Source: Nitrospirillum amazonense
GTDB taxonomy: Bacteria > Pseudomonadota > Alphaproteobacteria > Azospirillales > Azospirillaceae
Direction: 5' to 3'
DNA: 64,000 nt
Assembly: GCF_007828035.1 (NCBI RefSeq)
Contig: NZ_VITV01000019.1
Coordinates: 16,697 to 80,696, forward strand
The notes under the pieces were generated by a model, which was given only the letters and a program-made list of their open reading frames with translations, had not been told where the DNA came from and ran no database searches. Shown one piece after another: positions 39,645 to 48,616 of the stretch. Numbering within the stretch: the stretch's first letter is position 1; each line of letters opens with the position of its first letter. Both the position numbers and the translations under genes were made by a program.

Positions 39645-39676
39645 CGCGAAACGAATGCTTCCCCATTCGTTTCGCG
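39645..39676. promoter_or_regulatory. Perfect 13-bp hairpin directly before the receptor start
   Basis: CGCGAAACGAATG (39645-39657) and CATTCGTTTCGCG (39664-39676) flank the loop CTTCCC. The right arm ends about 12 bases before the ATG and includes bases next to the GGAG ribosome site, so folding could control translation. Confidence 0.55.
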
Positions 39677-39688
39677 GAGCACTCTTCC

Positions 39689-41923
39689 ATGGTTCGCCGG
39701 GCCTCGTTTTCCCCCGTTGCCGTTTCTTCGTTGCTGCTGGGGATTGCCCTGTGCGCGCTGACGGCATCCGCGTCAGCCCAGACGGTCCCGGCGCCGGTGG
39801 CCGAGGTGGCGCCGGACCTGGACACCAGCGGCGGCGGCATCGCCGATATCGTGGTCACGGCGGAAAAGCGCCAGACGCGGCTGCAGGAAACGCCCATCGC
39901 GCTGTCGGCCTACACCGGCGACGCCATCGCCGATCAGCACATCAGCACGGTGCGCGACCTGGCGGGCCTGGTGCCCGGCCTGACGGTGCCGCGCGGCGGC
40001 ATCACCCCGACGACGCAGCTGTTCTTCCTGCGCGGCATCGGTGAGACCGACCCCATCTTCGACCCCGCCATCGCCCAGTACGTGGACGACGTCTACATCC
40101 CGCGCTCCATTGCCGCCTCCCCCCTGTTGGCGGAACTGGAGCGGGTGGAGGTCTTGCGCGGGCCGCAGGGCACGCTCTACGGCCGCAACACCAGCGCCGG
40201 CGCCATCCGCTACATCACCCGCGACCCGAATGACGAGGTGCGGCTGTCGGTGGACGCCGGGGTCGGCACCTGGGGTGCGTTCGAGACTCACGGCTACGTC
40301 TCCGGCCCCCTGATCGCCAACAAGCTCTACGCCAGCCTGGCCTATGGGCATGAGCAGCACGACGGCTATACCCGCGACCCCACCATCAACAAGGACGTGA
40401 ACGACCTGAACGTGGACAGCGCCCGTGCCAAGCTGAAGCTGCAGGCCACGGACGACCTGGACATCCAATTGACCCTGGATGCCAAGCGCGACCGCTCCAC
40501 CACCGCCTATTACACGCCCAAAAACCAGCCGGGCGGCGGCTTCGACCCGTCGCTGTCGTTCGCGGAGCCGCAGCCGCAGAACAACTCCAATTCCGGCGGC
40601 GCGGCGCTGCGCATCACCCAGGCGCTGGGCGACAAGCTGACCCTGAAGTCCGTCACCGCCTACCGCCTGTTCGGCCAGGCGCCCGTCGTCTACGACAACG
40701 ACGGCGAGGCGGCGGTGAAGCAGGTGAACTACATCCACTATTACGAGAATGAGCTGACGCAGGAATTCCAGGCAAACGGCAGTTGGGGTCCGCTGGACTT
40801 CACCAGCGGCCTGTTCTACCTGCACGAAAATTTCTCCAGCGACCGCAACGGTTTCAGCTATCCCAGCCTGGCCAACCCGCCGCAGGACCAGGTGGGCAAC
40901 ACCAAGACCGACAGCTACGCGGCCTATGGCCAGGGTGACTACCACGTCACCGACAAGCTGACCGGCACGGTGGGCCTGCGCTACACCATCGAAAGCCGCG
41001 ACTTCACCTACCGGCAGTTTGACGACACGCCGGACGGCACCCGCATTACCGACGCTGCCGGCAATCCCATCGTGCCGGCCACGGCCACCAACAAGGCCGG
41101 CGCCTTCCAGACCAAGTCGGATGCCACCTGGTATTCGCTGACGCCCAAGTTCGGCGTGTCCTACCAGTGGACGCCGGACGTGCTGACCTATGCCAGTTAT
41201 TCCAAGGGCTTCAAGGCCGGCGGCTTCGACAATCGCGCCAGCGCCCTGATCAACGCCCAACTGCCCTATCAGCCGGAAAAGGTCGAGACCTATGAGGTGG
41301 GCGTGAAAAGCCAGTGGTGGGAACGGCGGGTGTTGGTCAACCTCGCGCTCTACTACAACGATTACGCCAACCTGCAGGCGACAGCGACGGACCCGGCCAC
41401 CTTGCGCTCCCGCCGCCTGAACGCGGCGTCGGCCCATACCGAGGGCTTTGAGCTGGAAACCACCTTCCAGCCTTTCGACGGCCTGCGCTGGGACAATTCC
41501 GCCAGTTACACCCTGGCGCTGTACGACCAGTTCCCGAACTACGCCGGCATCGGCACCAGCGCCACCGGCAACCGTCTGCCCTACGCCCCGCGCTGGACCT
41601 TCCGCACGGCCCCCACCTACACCCTGCCGCTGGCCGTGCCGGGCCAGGCCCAGGTGGGCGTCGACGCCCAGTACCAGACGCTGTCCTACGCCGACGTCGC
41701 CAACTCCTGGCAAGTGGCTATCCCGGCGCAATGGAACGTCAACCTGTTCGCCAAATACACGACGGAGGACGAACGCTGGACCTTCTCCGCCACCGTGCGC
41801 AACCTGGCCGACCGCCGCCTGCCCCAGGGCGGCAGCTATTCCGCCTCCGCCGCCGGCACGGTCTGGTACTACGTGGAAAGCCCGCCGCGCACCGTGTTCT
41901 TCAAGGTGGGGTATAAGCTGTGA
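39689..41923 (+). CDS. TonB-dependent outer-membrane receptor
   Basis: This is a 744-aa receptor. A signal peptide (VSSLLLGIALCALTASASAQ) is followed by a TonB-box region IADIVVTAEKRQTRLQETP, the plug (VRDLAGLVPGLTVPRGG, LERVEVLRGPQGTLYGRN) and a barrel with late ASYSKGFKAGGFDNRA. It belongs to the large group of receptors common in sphingomonads, Caulobacter and related alphaproteobacteria, whose ligands are mostly unknown. It ends in VGYKL rather than an aromatic residue. It precedes the cysteine-dioxygenase/rhodanese pair, which hints at a sulfur-containing ligand. Two hairpins precede it. Confidence 0.92.
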   Translation: MVRRASFSPVAVSSLLLGIALCALTASASAQTVPAPVAEVAPDLDTSGGGIADIVVTAEKRQTRLQETPIALSAYTGDAIADQHISTVRDLAGLVPGLTVPRGGITPTTQLFFLRGIGETDPIFDPAIAQYVDDVYIPRSIAASPLLAELERVEVLRGPQGTLYGRNTSAGAIRYITRDPNDEVRLSVDAGVGTWGAFETHGYVSGPLIANKLYASLAYGHEQHDGYTRDPTINKDVNDLNVDSARAKLKLQATDDLDIQLTLDAKRDRSTTAYYTPKNQPGGGFDPSLSFAEPQPQNNSNSGGAALRITQALGDKLTLKSVTAYRLFGQAPVVYDNDGEAAVKQVNYIHYYENELTQEFQANGSWGPLDFTSGLFYLHENFSSDRNGFSYPSLANPPQDQVGNTKTDSYAAYGQGDYHVTDKLTGTVGLRYTIESRDFTYRQFDDTPDGTRITDAAGNPIVPATATNKAGAFQTKSDATWYSLTPKFGVSYQWTPDVLTYASYSKGFKAGGFDNRASALINAQLPYQPEKVETYEVGVKSQWWERRVLVNLALYYNDYANLQATATDPATLRSRRLNAASAHTEGFELETTFQPFDGLRWDNSASYTLALYDQFPNYAGIGTSATGNRLPYAPRWTFRTAPTYTLPLAVPGQAQVGVDAQYQTLSYADVANSWQVAIPAQWNVNLFAKYTTEDERWTFSATVRNLADRRLPQGGSYSASAAGTVWYYVESPPRTVFFKVGYKL

Positions 41924-42064
41924 GGCGCAGGTCTGCTAAGCTCTCCACCTAGGGCCCACCGGGCCTCAAGCCCACCTTCAGGAAAACTCGATTTCCCCGG
42001 CTATGGTCCAACCTCTACGGTTGCTGTCCACCCACCCATTGACGCCACTAGGCGGAGGGACGAG

Positions 42065-42688
42065 ATGAGCGAGACCACCAACCCCGAGGCACCGGCGCGG
42101 CTGCGCACCTTTGTCGGCCGGCTGGACGCGATCCTGGACCAGCGCCTGCCAGAGGGCGCGTTGCTGGATCAGGCGCGGGATGCGCTGGCTGAGCTGGTGG
42201 CGCAGGACGACTGGCTGCCGGCGGCCTATGCCGAGCCCGACCCGGTGCGCTATCGCCAGTTCCTGCTCTATGCCGATCCCGATGGGCGCTATTCCGTCGT
42301 CAGCTTCGTTTGGGGTCCGGGGCAGGAGACGCCGGTGCATGACCACACCGTCTGGGGCCTGGTGGGCATCCTGCGCGGGGCGGAATATTCCCAGCGCTTC
42401 GTCGTGGGGTCGCGCGATGAGCTGGTGGCCATCGGCCCCAAGCAGCGCTTGGAGGCTGGGGAGGTGGAGACGCTGTCGCCCCAGGCGGGCGATATCCACC
42501 GCGTAACCAACGCCCACCTGGACCGCACCTCCGTCAGCATCCACGTCTATGGCGCCGATATCGGCCAGGTGCGGCGCTGGGTCTACCCGGCGGAGGGACC
42601 GCGCAAGCCCTTCATCTCCGGCTACAGCAACGCCGGCGCCACCCCCGCCTTCGCCGTCACCCGCACGCCGGCCCTGGAGCACGCCTGA
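42065..42688 (+). CDS. Cysteine dioxygenase-family cupin protein
   Basis: This is a 207-aa cupin. The three expected iron ligands are H92 and H94 (PVHDHTVWG) and H145 (GDIHRVTN). Family members oxidise cysteine or related thiols (for example mercaptopropionate) to sulfinates using O2. The thiol substrate cannot be told from the sequence. The stop overlaps the rhodanese start (TGATG), so the two are translationally coupled and likely act on successive sulfur intermediates. Confidence 0.88.
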   Translation: MSETTNPEAPARLRTFVGRLDAILDQRLPEGALLDQARDALAELVAQDDWLPAAYAEPDPVRYRQFLLYADPDGRYSVVSFVWGPGQETPVHDHTVWGLVGILRGAEYSQRFVVGSRDELVAIGPKQRLEAGEVETLSPQAGDIHRVTNAHLDRTSVSIHVYGADIGQVRRWVYPAEGPRKPFISGYSNAGATPAFAVTRTPALEHA

Positions 42689-44367
42689 TGTCCTTCGCCC
42701 CCTCCGCAGCCGCCGCCGTCCCCCCCGAGGACGTCCGCTTCCATCTGATCGCCCGGCGCGAACTGGCCCTGCTGGACGTGCGGGAGGAGGATCCCTACGC
42801 CCAGGCCCATCCGCTGTTCGCCGCCAACCTGCCCCTGTCGCGGCTGGAGCTGGAGGTGCTGGACCGCGTGCCCCGGCGCGATACCGCGATCGTGCTGTAT
42901 GATGCGGGGGAGGGGCTGGCGGAGCGGGCAGCGGCCACACTGGGGGCCTTGGGCTACACCAACGTCCGCCTGCTGGCCGGCGGCCTGGAAGGCTGGCGTG
43001 CCGCCGGCTACGAGATCTTCCGCGACGTGAACGTGCCGTCCAAATCCTTTGGCGAATTGGTGGAGACGGAGGCGCACACGCCCTCGCTCAGCGCGCCGGA
43101 GGTCAAGGGCCTGCTGGATGAGCAGGCGGACGTGGTTGTGCTGGACAGCCGGCGGTTTGAGGAATACCGCACCATGAGCATCCCCACCGGCACCAGCGTG
43201 CCGGGGGCGGAGCTGGTGCTGCGCGCCCGCACTCTGGCACCCGACCCCAGCACCACCATCATCGTCAATTGCGCCGGCCGCACCCGCAGCCTGATCGGCG
43301 CCCAGTCGCTGCGCAACGCCGGGGTGCCCAACCCCGTCTACGCGCTGCGCAACGGCACCATAGGCTGGACCCTGGCCGGCTTTACCCTGGAGCATGGGCA
43401 GGAACGCCGCTTCGGTGCGGTGGACAGCGCGGCTCAGGAAGCGGCCCGTACGGCAGCCCGCGCCGTGGCCTATCGCGCTGGTGTGCGCCGCCTGTCTTAC
43501 ACCCAGCTGGAGGCGCTGGAGGAGCCGGGGCGTACCCTCTACCGCTTGGACGTGCGCACGCCGGAGGAGTATCAGGCCGGGCATCTGCCCGGCTTCCGCG
43601 GCGCGCCGGGCGGCCAGCTGGTGCAGGAGACGGACCATTCCGCCCCGGTGCGCGGCGCCCGCATCGTGCTGTTCGACACCCTGTCGGTACGCGCGGACAT
43701 GAGCGCGTCCTGGCTGGCCCAGATGGGGTGGGAGGTGCTGGTGCTGGACGACGTTCCCACGTCCGCCCTGACCGCCACGGGGCCGTGGCGGCCCACTCTG
43801 CCGCCGGTGCCGGCTGCGGAGGCCATACCGCCCACTCATCTGGCGCGGCTGCTGGCGGCCAATCTACCGAATGGGGGCGGCGTCACCCTGTTGGATGTGG
43901 GCCCCAGTCCGGCCTATCGGCGGGGCCATGTCCCGGGGGCCCGCTTCATCATCCGCGCCCGGCTGGCGGCGGACCTGCCGGCGGCGGCGCGCCAGGGCAC
44001 CATCGTCGTGACCTCCCTCGACGGCGTCGGCGCCCGCTTCGCCGCCGTTGACATCCAGGCCCTGACGGGCCGGCCGGCATTGGTGCTGGACGGGGGCACG
44101 GCCGCATGGACGGCCGCCGGCCTGCAGCTGGAAACCGGGGAGGGCGCCTACCTGTCCGCCCCTGATGATGTCTACCGCCGGCCCTATGAGGGCACTGATA
44201 ACGCGGTGGAGGCGATGCAGGCCTATCTGGATTGGGAGTACGGCCTGGTGGGCCAACTGCGCCGCGATGGCACCCACGGCTTCTTCGTCATCCCACCCTC
44301 GCGTGAGGCCCACGACACCCCTGAATCGCTGTCGCCACATTTGGCCCATGAAGGGCACGGACGCTGA
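42688..44367 (+). CDS. Four-domain rhodanese-like sulfurtransferase
   Basis: This is a 559-aa protein of tandem rhodanese folds, starting near residues 10, 125, 265 and 385. Only the second domain keeps the catalytic loop cysteine (C195 in VNCAGRTRS). At the equivalent loops the others have Asp or Ser (VLYDAGEG, VLFDTLSV, VVTSLDGV) and are probably inactive or regulatory. It is coupled to the cysteine dioxygenase gene and probably handles sulfane sulfur or thiosulfate arising from cysteine oxidation. The last ~60 residues form an extra helical tail. Confidence 0.9.
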   Translation: MSFAPSAAAAVPPEDVRFHLIARRELALLDVREEDPYAQAHPLFAANLPLSRLELEVLDRVPRRDTAIVLYDAGEGLAERAAATLGALGYTNVRLLAGGLEGWRAAGYEIFRDVNVPSKSFGELVETEAHTPSLSAPEVKGLLDEQADVVVLDSRRFEEYRTMSIPTGTSVPGAELVLRARTLAPDPSTTIIVNCAGRTRSLIGAQSLRNAGVPNPVYALRNGTIGWTLAGFTLEHGQERRFGAVDSAAQEAARTAARAVAYRAGVRRLSYTQLEALEEPGRTLYRLDVRTPEEYQAGHLPGFRGAPGGQLVQETDHSAPVRGARIVLFDTLSVRADMSASWLAQMGWEVLVLDDVPTSALTATGPWRPTLPPVPAAEAIPPTHLARLLAANLPNGGGVTLLDVGPSPAYRRGHVPGARFIIRARLAADLPAAARQGTIVVTSLDGVGARFAAVDIQALTGRPALVLDGGTAAWTAAGLQLETGEGAYLSAPDDVYRRPYEGTDNAVEAMQAYLDWEYGLVGQLRRDGTHGFFVIPPSREAHDTPESLSPHLAHEGHGR

Positions 44368-44400
44368 CAGCGGGCCGGCGCCGCCCTTCAGCCGCCCGTC

Positions 44401-45393
44401 TCAGGCGATCGAGACGACGATCTTGCCCTTGGCGCTGCGGTCGGTGATAGCGGTGTGGGCCCCGGCCGCGCTGTCCAGGGTGTAGGTGCGCGGGTCCAGG
44501 CGGGGCAGCAGCTTGCCGGCCTCGATCAGGGTGGTGACCTGCGCCAGGATTTCGCCATGGTGGGCGCGGTCCAAGCCGGTCAGCAGCGGCGCCAGGGTGA
44601 AGACGCCGGAATAGGTCGCCCCCTTGAAGGACAGGGGCGCCAGGGGATGGCTGCCCCAACCCAATGCACTGACCACGTGGCCGAAGCGGGCCACCGCCTG
44701 GAAGGACGCATCCAGCACCGCGCCGCCGTTGGTGTCGTACACCAGTTCGAAGCCTTTGCCGCCCGTCAGCCGGCCCACATAATCCGCCACCGTTTCGGTC
44801 GCGTAATCGATGGGCGTGGCCTCGAGGCTGCGCACATATGCGGCATCCTCGGCGCTGGCCGTGGCATAGACCTTGGCCCCCAGGGCGCGACCGATCTGCA
44901 CCGCCATGTGGCCGACACCGCCAGCGCCGCCCTGGACCAGCAGGGTCTGTCCGGGCCGCACCTTGGCGCGGTCCACCAGCCCTTCCCAGGCCGTAATGGC
45001 CACCAGCGGCAGGGCGGCGGCCTCGCGCATCGTCAGGTTGGCCGGCTTCAGCGCCAGCAAATCGGCATCGACCGCGGCGTACTGGGCGAGGGAGCCCTGG
45101 AGCCCGCCCACGCCGCCGGTCATGCCGTAAACCTCGTCACCCGGGCGGAAGGTGGTGACGCCGGGGCCCACCGCCTCGACCACGCCGGCCAGGTCCAGGC
45201 CCAGGACGGCGGGCAGGGGGTGGCGGGCATGGGCGGCGGCGCCGGCCCGGATCTTGGTGTCCAGCGGATTGACCCCGCTGGCCTGGATGCGGACCAGCAC
45301 CTGGCCTGGGGCCGGCTGGGGGCGCGCGACGTCGGTGATGCGGAAGGGGCCGTTCTGCGTCTCGACGATCGCGGCCTTCATGGTGGTTGTCAT
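44401..45393 (-). CDS. Zinc-independent quinone oxidoreductase-like dehydrogenase (MDR family)
   Basis: This is a 330-aa NADPH-type medium-chain reductase from the ATG at 45393. The N-terminal domain has VLVRIQASGVNPLDTKIRAG and the Rossmann loop is [22 protein letters not shown]. There are no structural zinc cysteines. An upstream in-frame start at 45450 is not needed. It is divergent from a LysR gene 120 bases away, which probably controls it. It is convergent with the rhodanese gene. The substrate is unknown. Confidence 0.88.
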   Translation of the reverse strand: MTTTMKAAIVETQNGPFRITDVARPQPAPGQVLVRIQASGVNPLDTKIRAGAAAHARHPLPAVLGLDLAGVVEAVGPGVTTFRPGDEVYGMTGGVGGLQGSLAQYAAVDADLLALKPANLTMREAAALPLVAITAWEGLVDRAKVRPGQTLLVQGGAGGVGHMAVQIGRALGAKVYATASAEDAAYVRSLEATPIDYATETVADYVGRLTGGKGFELVYDTNGGAVLDASFQAVARFGHVVSALGWGSHPLAPLSFKGATYSGVFTLAPLLTGLDRAHHGEILAQVTTLIEAGKLLPRLDPRTYTLDSAAGAHTAITDRSAKGKIVVSIA

Positions 45394-45512
45394 GGCGGTC
45401 TGCTCCGGTTCGGGGGCGCCTTCATCGGCGCCAACAAACGTTGCGCCCAACCGCGATGCATGGAAATCTTAAGAAATGTACGAATGTCATGCAGTTTTGT
45501 TTGGGTGAGCTT

Positions 45513-46373
45513 ATGCGTGTCCTGGAGTGGAGTGACCTGCCCATCTTCCTGGCCATCGCCCGGGAGGGTACCTTGGGCGCCGCCGCCCGTAAGCTGGGCC
45601 AGACGCAGCCGACCATGGGCCGGCGCCTGCGCGCGCTGGAGGAGGCGGTGGGTGCTGCCCTGTTCCAGCGCACCAGCGACGGCTTCGTCCTGACCGATGA
45701 GGGACAGGCCATGCTAGGTCCCGCCCTGCGCATGGAGGAGGAGGCGCTGGCCCTGCAGCGCCAGCTGGCCGGCAGCGTCGGCGGGCTGGAGGGCATGTTG
45801 CGTGTCTCCTGCTCCGACTGGTTCGGGGTGGCGATGCTTTCCCCCGTGCTGGCCGAATTCGCCGGCATGCATCCGGCCGTGGTGGTGGAATTGCTGACCG
45901 ACCCGCGCCTCTACAGCCTGCCACGGCGTGAGGCGGATTTGGTCATGCGCATAAAACCGTTTGATGAGCCGGAGGTCATCGCCCGCCGGCTGGTGACCAT
46001 CCCCTATGGCCTCTATGCCAAGCCCGGCCTGTGCAATCCGGTGGCGGGCGATGGTGCGGGTTGCCGGCTGGTGTTGATGGACACGGCGTTCGGCGGCATG
46101 CCCGACGTTGGCTGGGTCACCCGCTTGCTGCCCAAGGCCGCCGTGGTGTCGCGCAGCAACAGCCGCGAGGTCCAGGCCCGACTGTGCGCCCTCGGGGCGG
46201 GCCTGGCGGTGCTGCCCCGGCCCTTGGGGGACAGCACGCCCGGCATCGCCCTGGTCGATTTGGGCGAGGCGCCGCCCAGCCGCGACACCTGGATCGGCTA
46301 TCACCGCGACCTGCGGCGCCTGCCGCGTCTGCGGGCGCTGTTCGACCTCATCGTCCAGCGCCTGGCCAATTGA
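45513..46373 (+). CDS. LysR-family transcriptional regulator
   Basis: The helix-turn-helix lies near the start (GTLGAAARKLGQTQPTMGRRLRALEEAVG), followed by the effector-binding domain (GMLRVSCSDWFG). From the ATG at 45513 it is 286 aa; an ATG at 45489 is also in frame. It resembles the GcvA/HdfR-like subgroup acting on a divergently transcribed oxidoreductase. The effector is unknown. Confidence 0.9.
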   Translation: MRVLEWSDLPIFLAIAREGTLGAAARKLGQTQPTMGRRLRALEEAVGAALFQRTSDGFVLTDEGQAMLGPALRMEEEALALQRQLAGSVGGLEGMLRVSCSDWFGVAMLSPVLAEFAGMHPAVVVELLTDPRLYSLPRREADLVMRIKPFDEPEVIARRLVTIPYGLYAKPGLCNPVAGDGAGCRLVLMDTAFGGMPDVGWVTRLLPKAAVVSRSNSREVQARLCALGAGLAVLPRPLGDSTPGIALVDLGEAPPSRDTWIGYHRDLRRLPRLRALFDLIVQRLAN

Positions 46374-46394
46374 AGGCCTAAGCCCTGTAACCGC

Positions 46395-47273
46395 TCAGGG
46401 CAGGGCGCTCCAACCCTGCCAGCCGATGGAGAGGCCGACCAGGATGATCAGCGCGCCGGAGGCATAGGGCGCCCGGCGGGCCAATACGGCGAAGGCGGCC
46501 CCCCAGCGGCGGGAGGCATGGCGCATGCCCAGCGCCGCCACGACGCCCGCGCTGACCATGGTCAGGGCAAGGCCGATGCTGAAGCATAGCACCAGCGCCA
46601 CGCCGAGGCTGACCTGCTTCAACTGCAGGCACAGCAACAGCACGGTGATGGCGGCGGGGCAGGGGATCAGCCCGCCCGTCAGGCCGAACAGCACGATTTG
46701 GCCCGTGGTCACCGTCCGGTTGGCGAAGCGCCGCTGGATGTCGGCGGCATGTGCCAGCTCATGCGCGTCCAGATAGCCGGCGACGCCCAGATCCAGCCCG
46801 CCTGCCGTGTGGCGATGGTCGTGAGCGTGGTGGGCGTGATGATCATGGTCGTGCCCGTGATCATGCCCGTGATGATGGTCATGGTGGTGATCATGTCCGT
46901 GGCCCTGATGGTGGCCTGCTTCCTCCAGTTGGGCGCGCCGGGTGCGCCACAGCATCCATAGGGCGACGGCGATGATCAGGATGGATGACGCGATCTGGAA
47001 ATAGGGTTCCGTCGTCTCGGCGTTCCAGCTGCGGCCGAAATGCAGGCCGGCCAGGGCCACGGCCCAGACCACCAGGGTGTGGGACAAGGTGGCGGACAAG
47101 CCCAGCAGCACCGCCTGGGAGACGGTGCCTCGGATGGCGATGATGAAGGCCGCCATCATGGTCTTGGAATGCCCAGGCTCCAGCCCATGCAGCGCGCCCA
47201 GAAGGATGGCGCTGGGAATAAATAGCCAGGCGTTGCCGGCCCCCTGCTGCAGCAGGTCGGAAAGCGGCGTCAT
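46395..47273 (-). CDS. rcnA: Nickel/cobalt efflux protein, RcnA type (NicO family)
   Basis: This six-helix membrane exporter has the family motif LLGALHGLEPGHSKTMMAAF near the N-terminus and a long cytoplasmic or periplasmic histidine-rich loop (HHDHHHGHDHGHDHDHHAHH and neighbours) between the third and fourth helices. The second conserved site is FGLTGGLIPCPAAITVLLL. The His loop binds metal in RcnA. The start at 47273 (MTPLSDLLQQG) gives 292 aa; the longer open frame to 47915 is antisense to other genes. An RcnR/CsoR-like operator lies 46 bases upstream, although no rcnR gene is in the window. Confidence 0.92.
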   Translation of the reverse strand: MTPLSDLLQQGAGNAWLFIPSAILLGALHGLEPGHSKTMMAAFIIAIRGTVSQAVLLGLSATLSHTLVVWAVALAGLHFGRSWNAETTEPYFQIASSILIIAVALWMLWRTRRAQLEEAGHHQGHGHDHHHDHHHGHDHGHDHDHHAHHAHDHRHTAGGLDLGVAGYLDAHELAHAADIQRRFANRTVTTGQIVLFGLTGGLIPCPAAITVLLLCLQLKQVSLGVALVLCFSIGLALTMVSAGVVAALGMRHASRRWGAAFAVLARRAPYASGALIILVGLSIGWQGWSALP

Positions 47274-47318
47274 GGGCGGGTGCCGAGGCGATGGGCATGC
47301 GTCATGGTGGGCTAAACC

Positions 47319-47337
47319 TATCCCCCCCGAGGGGATA
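47319..47337. promoter_or_regulatory. RcnR/CsoR-type metal-repressor operator
   Basis: TATCCCC-CCCGA-GGGGATA is a near-ideal G/C-tract dyad of the kind bound by the RcnR/CsoR/FrmR family. It is positioned to cover the promoter of rcnA. The regulator is not encoded nearby. Confidence 0.65.
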
Positions 47338-47499
47338 TGGCAAGTCCTCGGCTTGGTGCCGGGAACACCCGCCCGGCCTGGGCGTTGAGGCAGTGAGCCC
47401 AGCCCCAGTCCCTTCCCCCAGCCCTTACCCCGCGGATGCTGCCCAGGGATGCCGGTGCGGGGGACGGGCCACATGTCAACCCAGGCGAAGGAGTATGCG

Positions 47500-47909
47500 A
47501 TGCGGATCCAGGAAATCATGTCCACCAACGTGAAGCTGGCGACGCCGGACCAGAAGCTGCGCGAGGCCGCGCGGCTGATGTCCGAATGCGACATCGGCGC
47601 CATCCCCGTCGGCCAGGGCGATCGCCTGGTCGGCATGATCACCGACCGCGACATCACCATCCGCGGCGTCGCCGAGGGGCGCGGCCCCGACGCCACGGTG
47701 GGCGAGGTCATGACCCCGCAGTGTGCTACTGCTACGAGGACGAGGATGTGGAGCAGGTCTGCCACAACATGGTGAACGTGCAGATGCGCCGCCTGCCCGT
47801 ACTGAACCGGGAAAAGCGCCTGGTCGGCATTGTCGCGCTTGGCGACCTGGCGCTGCGCGCGAGCGCCACCGCCGGTCGGGCCTTGAGCGGTATCTCCCAG
47901 CGGGACTGA
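47500..47909 (+). pseudogene. CBS-pair domain protein with a one-base frameshift
   Basis: The ATG at 47500 follows AAGGAG by 6 bases. The first frame encodes a CBS domain ([40 protein letters not shown]) up to VGEVMTPQ near 47720. It then runs into unrelated residues and stops at 47775. The second CBS domain ([32 protein letters not shown]) continues in the next frame to 47909. Restoring one G at about 47721 joins them as [14 protein letters not shown]. The intact product would be ~137 aa, typical of stand-alone CBS stress proteins. It is either a real frameshift or a sequencing error. Confidence 0.8.
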
Positions 47910-47913
47910 CATC

Positions 47914-48540
47914 ATGGATCGCGACCTGGCCGGTCTCGCGGCCAGTGCCGCTGACTGCCGCCGGTGCGACCTTTACCGCGACGCCACCCAGGTGGTGTTC
48001 GGCGAAGGGCCGGTGGACGCCCGCCTGGTGCTGGTGGGCGAACAGCCTGGCGATCAAGAAGACAAGGCCGGCCGTCCCTTCGTCGGTCCAGCGGGACGTG
48101 TACTGGACGAGGCGCTGGCGGCGGCCGGCCTGGAGCGGGACGACCTTTTCGTCACCAACGCCGTCAAGCATTTCAAGCATGAGATGCGCGGCAAGCGCCG
48201 CATGCATCAGCGCCCCAACCAGGGGGAGGTGGAGGCCTGCCGCTGGTGGCTGGGTCGTGAGGTGGCGCTAGTCCAGCCCGCCGTCATCGTGGCCTTGGGC
48301 GCCACCGCGGCCCGGTCACTGATGGGCCGAACCGTCGCCCTGGTGCGTGAGGGGGGCAAGCCCCTGGCCTGGGCCGACGGCCGGCCTGGCATCGCGACAT
48401 ACCACCCCTCCGCCGTGCTGCGAGCCTGGGATGATGCCGCCCGCGCCCGCACCTATGACGCCCTGGTGGCGGCCCTGCGGCAGGCGCGGGGCATGGTGGG
48501 AGCCCAAGACAGTAAAAATGGAATAAAGGCCGGAATTTAA
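47914..48540 (+). CDS. udgX: UdgX-type uracil-DNA-binding protein/glycosylase (family 4-like)
   Basis: The 208-aa protein has the UDG superfamily motif GEQPGDQED (residues 43-51) and HPSAVLR around His164. It also has the insertion KRRMHQRP (residues 94-101), which corresponds to the KRRIH loop of UdgX, whose His forms a covalent bond to the uracil site; the equivalent here is His98. Cys15, Cys18 and Cys109 fit Fe-S cluster ligands. At the usual family-4 KCRPP cysteine the sequence is KHFK, another UdgX trait. It starts 5 bases after the frameshifted CBS gene. Confidence 0.87.
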   Translation: MDRDLAGLAASAADCRRCDLYRDATQVVFGEGPVDARLVLVGEQPGDQEDKAGRPFVGPAGRVLDEALAAAGLERDDLFVTNAVKHFKHEMRGKRRMHQRPNQGEVEACRWWLGREVALVQPAVIVALGATAARSLMGRTVALVREGGKPLAWADGRPGIATYHPSAVLRAWDDAARARTYDALVAALRQARGMVGAQDSKNGIKAGI

Positions 48541-48545
48541 GCGGG

Positions 48546-48587
48546 GCTTGAGCTTGTCTATATTCGGAGCTTGAGCTTATCTATATT
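48546..48587 (+). repeat. Tandem direct repeat upstream of KGG gene
   Basis: GCTTGAGCTTGTCTATATT (48546-48564) and GCTTGAGCTTATCTATATT (48569-48587) match at 18 of 19 positions with a 23-base period. They lie just after udgX and ~150 bases upstream of a KGG stress gene. Confidence 0.6.
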
Positions 48588-48616
48588 TGAAAATGCAGTA
48601 AATCTGGGAAAAATCT

